64,000 nucleotides of DNA from positions 1 to 64,000 of the forward strand of contig JAHBVV010000012.1 of assembly GCA_019637335.1 (NCBI GenBank), in the 5' to 3' direction. Positions within the stretch are counted from its first letter, which is position 1; each line of letters opens with the position of its first letter. Positions 1 through 8,898 of the stretch are shown in pieces. Source of the stretch: Candidatus Hydrogenedentota bacterium. GTDB taxonomy: Bacteria; Hydrogenedentota; Hydrogenedentia; Hydrogenedentales; JAEUWI01. The notes under the pieces are model-generated. The model had not been told where the DNA came from. It did not search any database and saw only the letters and a program-made list of their open reading frames with translations. Made by a program: the position numbers and the translations under genes.

Positions 1-153
1 CATTCGTCCGCACTTCCGTTGCGGCGCGGGATTGTATCGTCGAGGAATCAAGCCAGCTTCATTCCGCTAAAGAATTACGAAATTTCTTGCTTGCGCCGTG
101 GCGGTTCTTCGATTACAGTCTGGCCAGAATCATCCACTTGGGAGGCACAGGCC

Positions 154-402
154 GTGGAAAAAACCTGGCAACTACAGGAAGCCAGAAACCACTTCAGCGA
201 GGTCGTCGAACGCGCGATGACTGCGGGGCCCCAGATCGTTTCCCGTCATGGGAAGCCCGCCGTGGTTGTACCTTCCTGCGAGGCGTATGACCGCCTGACA
301 GACCGCTCGGAAAGCCTCGTGGCGTTCCTGCGTGCGTCCCCGCTCCGCGGGCACGATTTGGAGCGCCAGCGTGACCTCCCGGCGGGCAGCCGCCCCGCGT
401 AA
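154..402 (+). CDS. Orphan Phd/YefM-like antitoxin
   Basis: An 82-residue protein of the Phd/YefM antitoxin type. The N-terminal half, with 'ARNHFSEVVERA' followed by 'GPQIVSRHGKPAVVV', matches the DNA-binding half of that family. The GTG start is chosen because GGAGG lies at 141-145 with good spacing; an upstream extension in the same frame has no comparable site. The C-terminal half, which normally wraps the toxin, is divergent and rich in Arg, Ala and Pro. No toxin follows: the next gene is on the opposite strand and only 13 bases away. It is therefore an orphan antitoxin, or its toxin lies elsewhere. The family call is from motif recognition. Confidence 0.7.
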   Translation: MEKTWQLQEARNHFSEVVERAMTAGPQIVSRHGKPAVVVPSCEAYDRLTDRSESLVAFLRASPLRGHDLERQRDLPAGSRPA

Positions 403-415
403 GCGGCCCCCCAAT

Positions 416-1234
416 TCACCCCAGCCGGTCGGCCAGGTCCATCGCCGCCTTGCGCGGGCTGGTGTTGTGCAGAAGGCTGCTCAGGTGCACCGCGTCCTGC
501 ACGTGGCCCCACTCCCACAGCGTGTCGATGTAGGTTTCCCGGGCCGCCTGGCTCAGGTCTTGCCAGCCCGGCGCGTTCACCTTCTCCAGCGGTTTCGACG
601 GGTAGCGCGCCTCGAACCATTGCGCCGCCGCAAGCTCGCGCGGCGCCATCCAGTCCCACACGAGCCGGATCGTGTGCCGATCATGCAGCCGGACCGCGCC
701 GACGATGTCCCGGCGGATCCCGATGCCGCTGCGGAGCCGCGGATTGCGCCGGATCTGCGCCAACCCGACCAGCAGTTGATCGGGCGCCGCGTTGCGCAGC
801 GCGACGTCGAAGTAGGTGTAGTGGTTCTTGTAGCGGCCGTGCCGGTCCGGCAGCGTGCGTAGCTCGCGCACGCGCGAAATGGACGCAATGGCCTCGCGCG
901 GCACGAAAAACACCTCCGGGGCGCCCTCGGCAAGCGGCGCGCCGGTATTCGATTGCAGGTTGATGTAAAGCCCGTTGTCCGCCGCCTTAATCAGCCAGTT
1001 CCGGCGGCCCAGCGCCTGGCGCAACCGCCACAGCAGCAGCAGGCCGGCGAGCAGCGTGACCGTCCCCGGCACCGCAATCAGCACGGGGTTGGTCGGCTCG
1101 CCCTTGGGGATGGCCGTGTACGCCGTGATGACCGCCATGATGACCGTCACCCAGAGCAGGCCGCGCCAGGCCGCGTTCTTGAAGACCTGGCCGATGCCCG
1201 TCTCGGGGACTTCGCTGTACGCCAGAAACTGCAT
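416..1234 (-). CDS. Two-TM membrane protein of unknown function
   Basis: A 272-residue protein with two hydrophobic segments near residues 23-42 and 50-69 and a soluble remainder. It begins 13 bases after the stop of the sulfatase gene on the same strand, so the two are probably co-transcribed. The middle region, with 'EVFFVPREAIASISRVREL', resembles the membrane-proximal strand of a PH-like domain, but this is only a resemblance. The C-terminal 60 residues are rich in Trp and charged residues. I do not recognise the family. The ribosome-binding site is weak, which would fit translational coupling to the sulfatase. Confidence 0.7.
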   Translation of the reverse strand: MQFLAYSEVPETGIGQVFKNAAWRGLLWVTVIMAVITAYTAIPKGEPTNPVLIAVPGTVTLLAGLLLLWRLRQALGRRNWLIKAADNGLYINLQSNTGAPLAEGAPEVFFVPREAIASISRVRELRTLPDRHGRYKNHYTYFDVALRNAAPDQLLVGLAQIRRNPRLRSGIGIRRDIVGAVRLHDRHTIRLVWDWMAPRELAAAQWFEARYPSKPLEKVNAPGWQDLSQAARETYIDTLWEWGHVQDAVHLSSLLHNTSPRKAAMDLADRLG

Positions 1235-1247
1235 GGCGCCCCGCTGC

Positions 1248-2672
1248 CTATTCGCCCGCGCCGGGCAACCGGGTGGCCCGCAGCGCCGCGTGGTGGTCGT
1301 TGATCTTCTCGCTCAATTCCGACCGGATCGCCGCATACGCGGGATCGTTGATCAGATTCCGCGTTTCACCCGGGTCGTTCTTCAGGTCGTAGAGCTCGTC
1401 CTGCCCGGGTCGGCGAAAGTCCCGCACGAGCTTCCACTCGGGCGTGCGGTACGCGCGCATATCGCAATCCGCGTAGTGGTGCATACCGTACTCCGCGTAG
1501 AAGCCGTTGTCCCACGCCATCGTCTTGCCCTTCAGCAGGGGCAGGAAATTACGCCCGTGGATCAGCGCCGCCGGGTCGGGTTCCATGCCGGCCATCGCCA
1601 GGAGCGTCGGGAACCAGTCGAGATTCGTGATCACCTCGTCCACCATCGCGCCGGGCGTCACCACCCCCGGCCACCGCACGATCGTCGGGAGTTGCATGGA
1701 CGTGTCGAACATATTCGGACGCCGCCCGCTCGGGTGCGTGCCCTCCAGCGTCATCCACGATCCATTCCCCTTGTGGATCAGCCCGTGGTGGCCCACGTTG
1801 TACCCGTGATCGCTCGTAAAAATGACGGCCGTATTCGCCGCCAGCCCGGTCTCGTCCAGCAGCGCGAGGACGCGGCGCAGATTCCGGTCCACCCCCGCCA
1901 CGCTCGCCAGGTACTCGCGCATCGTGCTGTCCAGCCGCGCGTGATCGAGGTTCGGCAGTCCGGGATCCGGCAGCGTAAGCGCGCGATCCTTCACATGCGC
2001 CTCGTCCGCTTCCGCCACGGGCTTCCACGGCGCGTGCGGCGCGCGGTAGTGCAGCGAGAGCACAAACGGCTGCCCGCTTCCGGCCGATTCCTTCAGGAAA
2101 TCCAGCGCCTTGTCCGTCAGCAGGTCCGTGGTCAGTCCCTCCTCCTCGCGGATGACCCCGTTGTGCTCCAACTCCGGATTCACCACCTTCGCCCCGCCTT
2201 CGCGGAAACCGTAGAAGAAGTCATAGCCGAAATGCGCCGGCAGGTAGCGATCCTGCGTGCCCAGGTGCCACTTGCCCACCAGGCCCGTCCGGTAGCCGGC
2301 GTCCCGAAGCGCCCGTACCCAAGTCGGCAGCGACGGATCCAGCCCCAGCTGCGACTCGTCGCGGGTTCCCGGCCGCGGCCGCGGCATGATCCAGTCCGTA
2401 ATGCCGACCTCCGACCCGTAGCGGCTCGCCAGAAACCCCACGCGCGACGGCGAACACACGGGCGTCGTCGTGAAGAAGTTGACGAACTTCGCGCCCTCCG
2501 CCGCCAGCCGGTCCATTGCCGGCGTATCCGCGTCGGGATTGCCCGCGTTCGTCATGGCCCACGGACCCTGGTCGTCGGTCATCACAAAGAGAATATTCGG
2601 CCGCGTCTTGGCCAGGGCGCCCGCCGCCACGGCGATCGCCACCGCAAGAAGCGTTGGTGGAAATAAGCGCAT
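1248..2672 (-). CDS. Exported arylsulfatase (type I, formylglycine)
   Basis: A 474-residue sulfatase of the alkaline phosphatase superfamily. Residues 1-21 form a Sec signal peptide. 'RPNILFVMTDDQ' carries the N-terminal metal ligands D33 and D34. CSPSR at 73-77 is the CxPSR motif whose Cys73 is converted to formylglycine. 'FTSDHGYNVGHHG' supplies further metal and active-site residues. The start at 2672 is preferred over an ATG ten codons upstream because AAGGATG lies just before it and the signal peptide then starts at residue 1. It would hydrolyse sulfate esters outside the cytoplasm, probably on sulfated glycans. No sulfatase-maturating enzyme is in the window. Confidence 0.93.
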   Translation of the reverse strand: MRLFPPTLLAVAIAVAAGALAKTRPNILFVMTDDQGPWAMTNAGNPDADTPAMDRLAAEGAKFVNFFTTTPVCSPSRVGFLASRYGSEVGITDWIMPRPRPGTRDESQLGLDPSLPTWVRALRDAGYRTGLVGKWHLGTQDRYLPAHFGYDFFYGFREGGAKVVNPELEHNGVIREEEGLTTDLLTDKALDFLKESAGSGQPFVLSLHYRAPHAPWKPVAEADEAHVKDRALTLPDPGLPNLDHARLDSTMREYLASVAGVDRNLRRVLALLDETGLAANTAVIFTSDHGYNVGHHGLIHKGNGSWMTLEGTHPSGRRPNMFDTSMQLPTIVRWPGVVTPGAMVDEVITNLDWFPTLLAMAGMEPDPAALIHGRNFLPLLKGKTMAWDNGFYAEYGMHHYADCDMRAYRTPEWKLVRDFRRPGQDELYDLKNDPGETRNLINDPAYAAIRSELSEKINDHHAALRATRLPGAGE

Positions 2673-2723
2673 CGAAAAACATCCTTCATCCGGGTAGCCC
2701 ACGGGAACATCGCTGCACGCGCC

Positions 2724-2753
2724 ATTCTAAGCCCCTGGCCAATGATTCTACAA
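2724..2753 (-). promoter_or_regulatory. Putative promoter of the sulfatase gene
   Basis: On the minus strand, TTGTAG (2753-2748) is separated by 18 bases from TAGAAT (2729-2724). It lies about 50 bases upstream of the sulfatase start. Both hexamers are close to the primary-sigma consensus. The rest of the gene-free stretch 2673-3067 shows nothing I can identify. Confidence 0.35.
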
Positions 2754-3067
2754 AGAGCGGAACCCCGCCCGAGCCGCGCCAGGAAAGTGGCGCCGAAACC
2801 CGGTTCGTACCGCGTCAATTCCTGGAAAAGCCAGGACGATATTCCAACGGGCGCCAACGTGGGTTAAGCTTCCAGCTTGACGCAACGCCCACTCCGGAAC
2901 ATGAAGGTCGCTTCACACTGGGACCAGCCGCCCTGATCAACCAAGAATTCCCTCCGGGTAGTGGCAAATCGCGATCCGCCTCATCAAGGCTCCGCAGGTT
3001 GCCCCAACCGGGACGGGCACGCGCCCTGTGGCGTTCGTGAGCCACGCGCCAGTCGCCCCCACCCCCA

Positions 3068-5506
3068 TCACTCCGTATTGTCCACCGATTCCCGGATGGC
3101 CGCGTCGTACGCCCGCCGCGCATGCTCATACGCCGCTTGCGCCGCCGCCTTCTCTTCCGGCCGGATCTGCGGCTCCTTCATCTTCCAGCACCGGTCCACC
3201 GCCGCCCGGCACCACTCCGCGCTCCGCCGCGACGCGCGGATGGGTTTGTCGTCCACGATCACGTAGATCGGGTTCGTATGCGCGCTCGCCGTGATGCGCA
3301 GCGCGATCCAACTCGAATACGGGACCTCATGCGTGAACGACACCGGCCGCTCCACGCCATCCGCCGCAATCGCCTGCTCCCGCACGGGGTAGCCGTTCAC
3401 GATCAGCTCCACCGCCACGTCGCGCGTGCCCGGGATGCGGCTCTTCTCCACATGCCAGTAGGGCCGCCCCTCGAAGCCGCCCTCCGCAATGCGCCGCCCG
3501 GCCTCGTCCCGCACCTCATTCAGATATGCCGCGACATCCGCCGTCACCGTGACCGCGCGCGGGCCATCGAGGCGCACCTCGTTCTTGTTCTGGCCCAGCT
3601 CCGTCTCGTCGACCCGGAAGTTGTAGATGTGCGCGCGCCCGTCCGAAACGTAGTTCGCGCCGTCCCGCAACTTGCCCGCAAACGCGTCGAAGTCCAGCGC
3701 GCCGTCGAGGCGGCTGTAGCTCCGCGCCATGCCGATCCGGTCGTCAAAGATGCACGGGAAGTCCGTCTCCCCGCTGATCGCCGTGCGGTACCCGCTGTTG
3801 AGCACGTGGTACCAGATATTGAGCTCCCAGTGCAGCGGCGTGTCGCCCGCCGAAATGAAATCCACCGCGCCATGCGTGACCGTCACGATGTACTCGTTCG
3901 CGCCGATCCCGTCAAACTTCGCCATCACGTAGTTCGGCAGTTCCTGCGTCGGCGTTTCCGGGTTCAGGCCCCAGCCGCTGTGCGAATAGCCCACGATGCC
4001 GCCCTGCTCCTGGCCCCACTGCAGCACCGGGAGCGTCCAGCTCGGCCACTGCTCGATGTACTCCGCGCCGGGGTAGTCGTCCTCCTTCAGGCGCAGCAGG
4101 CACAGGTGGCCGGCGTGGCTCGAGGGGAAGCCCGACACCTCCACGTCGTACCGGATCAGGTTTTCCGCCGTGGAGAGCGCGTTGACCTGGCCCTCGAAGA
4201 ACGTCTTCTGGTGATACCAGCACGGGCCCCACGAGAGCACGCTCGCCACGTTCAGATCCTCGCCCATCGCCTGCCGGAGCATCGCCTCCGGGCGCACGCC
4301 GGCCTCCGGGCTCTCGTAGTGGCTGCACCCGCCGCCGTGCACGTGGTGGTCCAGGCTGTAGAAGCCCTTTTCCTTCATGTGGATCCAGCGCTCAAGCTGG
4401 AACGTCTCTGTATGCTCCGAAACACCGTCGGGCACTGTAATCGTCCGCGTGTGCGACAGGTACTCCGGCCCCCGCGTCCACGTAACGTCATAGGCGCCCG
4501 GCGGCAGGTACACGTGCTCGCCATCCGCCCGGTATACCTGCGGGTGGAAAAAGAAATCGGGAAACTCCGATTCCGTGGCCACGCGGCGCGAGGGCAGCGG
4601 ATACACCCCCACCAGCGGCGGGCCCGTCAGCCCCTGCCGCGCCCAAGGCTCGTTCAGCGCCTTCCGGTTCCGGTAATCGGCGGGCAGATCGCCGCCGCCC
4701 GCATCGGCCAGGCGCTCGATGTTGTCGCGGATAATGAACGACGCCATCGCCGGCCCGCCGTCGTGATCCTTCACGCGCAGCGTGACCTTCACCGACGGAT
4801 CGCAGTCGAACAGCACCGTCACCGCATTCCGGTAGCCGATGTCCTGCGATCCCTGGCCCACGTGAAAGCCGATCTTCGCCTCGCGCGGCCCCACCTGGTC
4901 CGTGTAAACCTGGAGCACCTTGTACTCCACCAGTATCCCGGAAAGATCCGCCGTGAGCGGGCGGTTCTCGTAAAACGCCATCTCCAGGTAGCGGTTCGCC
5001 ACCTCGCCCGGGGTCAGCAGGTTTTCCTCGCGCGGGTTCGGCGCGCCCGTCGACTGGTGCAGCACCGGCGCCGCATTGGGCGACTCCCATTGCAGGGGCG
5101 CCCGCGTGCCCGCCTCGTTGTGCACCTTGATCAGGAAGCTCTTCCAGCCCCCCTGCTGCAGGCGCGCCGCCGCCGGCCCCCGCATCACCTTCACCCGCGC
5201 CTCGGGATTAATGTTCACCCCCGCCAGGCAGTAGGGGTCCAGCACCTCCTGAATCGCTTCCGCAAGCTCCGGGGTATGCGCCCGTTGCGACAATTCCGCA
5301 AGCCGCGCGGAGTCCGCCGGCGCCAGCGCGCTGCCCAGGTAGCGCAGCGCCTCCTCCAGCCGCACGCTCGACGCGACCAGTGGCTGCACCGGCGCATTCG
5401 GAATGACATCCAGCGGCGCGGCCACGGCCTGGTAACCGAGCAAAACCGCCAGCGCCGCCAGGGCCAGAAACCCGCGGCCCAGAAAAACAAAAAGGGAAGC
5501 GCGCAT
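3068..5506 (-). CDS. CehA/McbA-type PHP-like metallohydrolase, exported
   Basis: An 812-residue protein with a signal peptide in the first ~30 residues. The N-terminal ~400 residues are beta-rich. The C-terminal half has the histidine-rich landmarks of the CehA/McbA branch of the PHP metallohydrolases: 'SLDHHVHGGGCSHYES', 'GYSHSGWG' and 'SGETDFPC'. These would bind metals for hydrolysis. The start at 5506 is chosen because GGAGAG precedes it and gives a clean signal peptide. The substrate is unknown; characterised family members act on carbamates, but environmental homologues are numerous and mostly uncharacterised. It may form a degradative locus with the adjacent sulfatase gene, but the 395-base gap suggests separate transcription. 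Confidence 0.8.
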   Translation of the reverse strand: MRASLFVFLGRGFLALAALAVLLGYQAVAAPLDVIPNAPVQPLVASSVRLEEALRYLGSALAPADSARLAELSQRAHTPELAEAIQEVLDPYCLAGVNINPEARVKVMRGPAAARLQQGGWKSFLIKVHNEAGTRAPLQWESPNAAPVLHQSTGAPNPREENLLTPGEVANRYLEMAFYENRPLTADLSGILVEYKVLQVYTDQVGPREAKIGFHVGQGSQDIGYRNAVTVLFDCDPSVKVTLRVKDHDGGPAMASFIIRDNIERLADAGGGDLPADYRNRKALNEPWARQGLTGPPLVGVYPLPSRRVATESEFPDFFFHPQVYRADGEHVYLPPGAYDVTWTRGPEYLSHTRTITVPDGVSEHTETFQLERWIHMKEKGFYSLDHHVHGGGCSHYESPEAGVRPEAMLRQAMGEDLNVASVLSWGPCWYHQKTFFEGQVNALSTAENLIRYDVEVSGFPSSHAGHLCLLRLKEDDYPGAEYIEQWPSWTLPVLQWGQEQGGIVGYSHSGWGLNPETPTQELPNYVMAKFDGIGANEYIVTVTHGAVDFISAGDTPLHWELNIWYHVLNSGYRTAISGETDFPCIFDDRIGMARSYSRLDGALDFDAFAGKLRDGANYVSDGRAHIYNFRVDETELGQNKNEVRLDGPRAVTVTADVAAYLNEVRDEAGRRIAEGGFEGRPYWHVEKSRIPGTRDVAVELIVNGYPVREQAIAADGVERPVSFTHEVPYSSWIALRITASAHTNPIYVIVDDKPIRASRRSAEWCRAAVDRCWKMKEPQIRPEEKAAAQAAYEHARRAYDAAIRESVDNTE

Positions 5507-5561
5507 GAAACCGTCTCTCCAGTAAGTGCCACACACCAGGGTCCACTGCGACCAGACGTTA

Positions 5562-5590
5562 AGTATGCGTCACGCGCCAACGGGTTGCAA
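5562..5590 (-). promoter_or_regulatory. Putative promoter of the CehA/McbA-like gene
   Basis: On the minus strand, TTGCAA (5590-5585), a 17-base spacer and CATACT (5567-5562). Transcription would start near 5555, leaving a leader of about 49 bases. The TTGC plus ATACT pattern recurs at other promoters in the window. Confidence 0.45.
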
Positions 5591-5835
5591 GCGCTTCCAC
5601 CGACCGCGCAACAGGAGGCCGGACATTGTGCCCGGCACAGCGGACGCCCCCGAAGCCACCCCGCGAGCGGCCCCCGGGGACGCTGGCATCCCCGACCCGC
5701 AACAACCCCGACATCCCAAAGCACCCCGGGCCCGGCCCGAACGCCCACCAATGAAACCAAGCGGGGCGGTTTGCGGACGCGACCACACCGCGCCCGCAAG
5801 CCGCCCGACTTGCTATCACACCGATTCCCGCGGGC

Positions 5836-6297
5836 CTACGCCAGCATGCCGAAGGGGCGCGGGTGCGCGAGCCGCTCGAAATCCCGGTAGGACATGCTCA
5901 TGACCTCGTCATGGCCGCCGGCATTGAACGCAATCGTGTCGTTTTGCGCGAGGTCCCGCTCGACGAAGACTTCCATGCCGTAGAGGTTGCCAAAGGGCGG
6001 CATGGCCCCCAGCTCGCATTCGGGGAAGGCTTCCTTGAAGTCGTCTTCGTGGGCGAGTTCGACGCGGTGGGCGCCGGTCAGCCGCTTGATGGCGTCCATA
6101 CGCACGCGGTGGGTGGCCGGCACGACAATAAGCGCCAGGGAACCATCAATCTTCGCAACCACCGTCTTGGCGAGGCGGTGGCCCGAAATGTGCGTAGTGG
6201 CCGCGACCTCCTGCGCGGTGAACGCCGGATTGTGCCGCACGGTGAAGTACTTGATTCCGTTCTCGTCGAGCATTTTCTGGAGGGAGGAGGCGAGCAT
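5836..6297 (-). CDS. YbaK/ProX-type aminoacyl-tRNA deacylase
   Basis: A 153-residue single-domain protein of the YbaK/ProX/EbsC superfamily. These proteins hydrolyse mischarged aminoacyl-tRNAs or bind tRNA. Family landmarks are 'YFTVRHNPAFTAQEVAATTH', 'AKTVVAKIDGSLALIVVPA' with the conserved Lys, and 'GAMPPFGN' near the C-terminus. The length is normal for the family. The start at 6297 has AAGGAG eight bases upstream; the in-frame ATG 14 codons earlier has no such site. Which tRNA it edits cannot be read from sequence. It is divergent from the oxidoreductase at 6548. Confidence 0.88.
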   Translation of the reverse strand: MLASSLQKMLDENGIKYFTVRHNPAFTAQEVAATTHISGHRLAKTVVAKIDGSLALIVVPATHRVRMDAIKRLTGAHRVELAHEDDFKEAFPECELGAMPPFGNLYGMEVFVERDLAQNDTIAFNAGGHDEVMSMSYRDFERLAHPRPFGMLA

Positions 6298-6442
6298 GAG
6301 AAATCTCCTTTCGTCCGGCGCCGGCCGGGCGGCCCGCACCGCTGGGCGGATACTGTGCGCCGCCGCGGCATTCTCGCTTCCGCATCCAGTATAGCACCGC
6401 CAGCCGCCTGCCGGGAGCCATTTTTACTCGGTTGGATTTCAG

Positions 6443-6471
6443 TTGCGCCAGCCGGAATAACGGCGTATACT
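6443..6471 (+). promoter_or_regulatory. Putative promoter of the 6.5-11.7 kb cluster
   Basis: TTGCGC (6443-6448), a 17-base spacer and TATACT (6466-6471). It lies about 75 bases upstream of the first oxidoreductase start and resembles the promoters at 17116 and 5562. Confidence 0.45.
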
Positions 6472-6547
6472 TCCTTTAGTGACGCATGCTTCGCGGGGGA
6501 AGCATGTTGCTGTAACGAAGGCATGCGCCCAAACGGGGAGTATTGCC

Positions 6548-7798
6548 ATGTCTTCGTTGTCTACCCGCCGCACCTTCCTCAAGTCCACGGCCCTGGCGGG
6601 CGCCGCCGTATCGATGACCGCGCGAAGCTATGCCCGCGTGCCCGGAGCAAACGACCGGATTTCCATCGGGATTATTGGATGTGGGCAGCGTGGGGCCCAC
6701 GCGCACATGCCGGGGATTCACACGCACGCCAAGGCGGAAAACGTGGAAATCACCGCCGTGTGCGACCCCTGGCGCCAGAAGCGCGAGGCCGCGGCCGCAA
6801 AATGCAAGGAATGGTATGGCGCCGAGGCGCGCCAGTTCGTCTCGTACCAGGATCTGCTCGCGCTCAACGATGTGGACGCGGTGACGATTGGCTCGTGCGA
6901 CCACCAGCACACGGCGCACCTGGCCGCCGCCGCCGAATCGAAAAAGGATGTGTACATCGAAAAGCCGCTGGGCAAGGATCTGGCCGGCGTCATCAAGGCC
7001 TGCGACGCCGCCGTTTCGAACGGGATCGTGGTGCAAGTCGGCACCCAGCTGCGGAGCATGGGGAGCATGGCCGGCGCGCGCGAGCGCTACCAGACCGGCG
7101 TGCTGGGGAAGGTAAGCCGGATCGAACAGTGCCGCAATGCCTGGCGCCCCTACTGGTACAGCCATATTGCGCCCGTGGAGGAGGCGGACGTGGACTGGAA
7201 CGAGTTCCTGATGGATCTCCCGCCGCAACCGTTCAACGCGGACCGCTACAGCGCCTGGTACGGCTACCGGGAAACCTCCGACGGGCCGATACCGGGCTTC
7301 GCAAGCCACTTCCTCGATCTGGTGCACTACATCACGGGGGCGCGCTTCCCGGTGAGTTGCGTCTGCCAGGGCGGGACCTTCACCTGGAACGATGAACACG
7401 GTTTTACCGCCCCGGATCACGTGCAGGCCACGTGGATCTATCCCGAGGGCTTTCTGGTGAGCTACAGCACCAATTTCGGCAATGGAAGCGGGAATTCCTT
7501 CAAGATTTTCGGGGACCGGGGGGTCCTCGACCTGGTGGACTGGAACGATCCAATGCTGACGGGGGAGGGCGCGGGCCCGCAACAGGCCTGCGTGAGCGAG
7601 CCGGAGCGGGTGGCCTATATCGAGCGCCCCGATCACATGCTGGACTGGCTCCGGTGCATCCGGTCGCGCGAGACCACGCACGCGCCCATCACGGCGGGCT
7701 ACCAGCACGCGGTGGCGGTGCTCATGGCCGTGCAGTCGTACGACACCGGCCGGCGCACCCTCTACGATCCCGAGTCGCGTACGATCCGGGAAGGCTGA
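6548..7798 (+). CDS. Tat-exported Gfo/Idh/MocA oxidoreductase
   Basis: A 416-residue NAD(P)-dependent sugar oxidoreductase. It begins with a twin-arginine signal, 'STRRTFLKS', followed by a hydrophobic stretch. The Rossmann motif 'IGIIGCGQRGAHAH' follows, and 'DVYIEKPLGKD' is the family EKP motif whose Lys takes part in catalysis. Length is typical of the family. The start at 6548 has GGGGAG upstream and places the twin arginines near the N-terminus; a 23-residue upstream extension is rejected. It is first in a cluster with an isomerase-like and an aminotransferase-like protein that also carry Tat signals. Family members oxidise or rearrange sugars with a tightly held nucleotide; the substrate is unknown. 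Confidence 0.92.
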   Translation: MSSLSTRRTFLKSTALAGAAVSMTARSYARVPGANDRISIGIIGCGQRGAHAHMPGIHTHAKAENVEITAVCDPWRQKREAAAAKCKEWYGAEARQFVSYQDLLALNDVDAVTIGSCDHQHTAHLAAAAESKKDVYIEKPLGKDLAGVIKACDAAVSNGIVVQVGTQLRSMGSMAGARERYQTGVLGKVSRIEQCRNAWRPYWYSHIAPVEEADVDWNEFLMDLPPQPFNADRYSAWYGYRETSDGPIPGFASHFLDLVHYITGARFPVSCVCQGGTFTWNDEHGFTAPDHVQATWIYPEGFLVSYSTNFGNGSGNSFKIFGDRGVLDLVDWNDPMLTGEGAGPQQACVSEPERVAYIERPDHMLDWLRCIRSRETTHAPITAGYQHAVAVLMAVQSYDTGRRTLYDPESRTIREG

Positions 7799-7916
7799 TT
7801 CCTCCCCAACACGGGGAGTCCAAACGAAACGTGGGGAAACTGGCGCATGCGGGCGCCGCACAGGCGGCTCCTGAACCGGCGCGCCGTAACACCGGTCATC
7901 CACGGGGAGAATGACC

Positions 7917-8798
7917 ATGGCGTTTTTCTATTCGTCCCGCCCCTCCGGCCTTACCCGAAGACACTTCCTCGGCTGCGCGTCCGCGGCCGCCCTGGCGTTG
8001 CCCGCGCAGCTGGCCGCAGCGGGTGATTCGCCCCCCCGGCGCGCGCTGGCGTGCCGCCTGGCGAGTTATGGCGCCTATGAGGAGGCGGCGTGGACCCACC
8101 TGCCCGCCATCGGCGTTCGCCATATGTTTATGAACGTCCCCGAGCCCGATCAGATTGATGCGGTCGCGGCGCGCCTCGAGGCGCACAAGCTCGCGCCCGT
8201 AGTCATGCGGGGCGCGGCGGATCTCTCCACCCCGGAAAGTATCGGGATTCTTGCCGGGCAACTGGCGATCTGCCGCCGCTTCGGCGTTCGCTACATGTTT
8301 CTCTCGCCGAAGCACGCCGAGGCCCCCAGGGAGGTCGCCTGGGAGCACCTGCGCCGGGCGGGCGACGCGGCGGCGGAGCAGGACGTGATCATCGCGCTGG
8401 AAACGCACCCCGATCTCGGGACCAACGGCGCCGTCCACCTCGAAACGATGCAAGCCGTCGATCACCCCTATGTGCGGGTCAATTTCGACACCGGCAACAT
8501 CACCTACTACAACCGCGACACGGACGCGGTGTCGGAGTTGAAAAAGATCGTGGACTACGTCGCCACGGTGGAGTTCAAGGATCACAACGGCGGCTTCGAG
8601 ACGTGGACTTTCCCGCCCCTGGGGCAGGGCGTGGTGGATTTTCCGGGGGTGCTGGACGTCCTGAACGCTCACGGATACGCCGGCCCGATCACCCTCGAGT
8701 TCGAGGGGACCAAGGGCGTGGAGCTCGATGAAGCCCAGACCCGGCAAGCCATCGAAACCTCGGTCGCCTATGTGCGCAGCCTTGGAGAATTCGACTGA
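7917..8798 (+). CDS. Tat-exported sugar isomerase/epimerase-like TIM barrel
   Basis: A 293-residue protein of the xylose-isomerase-like TIM-barrel family. A Tat motif, 'LTRRHFLG', is near the N-terminus. Family features are 'IIALETHPDLGTNG' with a metal-ligand Glu, 'VRVNFDTGNITYYN' with the conserved Asp, 'VEFKDHNGG' and a late 'ITLEFEG'. The start at 7917 gives GGGGAG seven-base spacing; the ATG at 7911 is two codons upstream and too close to it. The gene follows the oxidoreductase by 118 bases on the same strand. An isomerase or epimerase acting on the product of the neighbouring oxidoreductase is the simplest reading, but this is inference. Confidence 0.85.
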   Translation: MAFFYSSRPSGLTRRHFLGCASAAALALPAQLAAAGDSPPRRALACRLASYGAYEEAAWTHLPAIGVRHMFMNVPEPDQIDAVAARLEAHKLAPVVMRGAADLSTPESIGILAGQLAICRRFGVRYMFLSPKHAEAPREVAWEHLRRAGDAAAEQDVIIALETHPDLGTNGAVHLETMQAVDHPYVRVNFDTGNITYYNRDTDAVSELKKIVDYVATVEFKDHNGGFETWTFPPLGQGVVDFPGVLDVLNAHGYAGPITLEFEGTKGVELDEAQTRQAIETSVAYVRSLGEFD

Positions 8799-8898
8799 CG
8801 CGACGCGCGGCCGCCCGCCCGCGCGGCGCCGGGCCGCCGGATCAACACGGACCGGAGCACCAGCCCCCAGAGGCCCTCCGGCCAGAAGGAACAGAACC

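Noticed and set aside
3122-5890. 922-codon open frame on the plus strand
   Set aside because: It lies opposite the CehA/McbA-like gene, is extremely rich in Arg, His and Pro, and has no domain or ribosome site; a GC-rich shadow.
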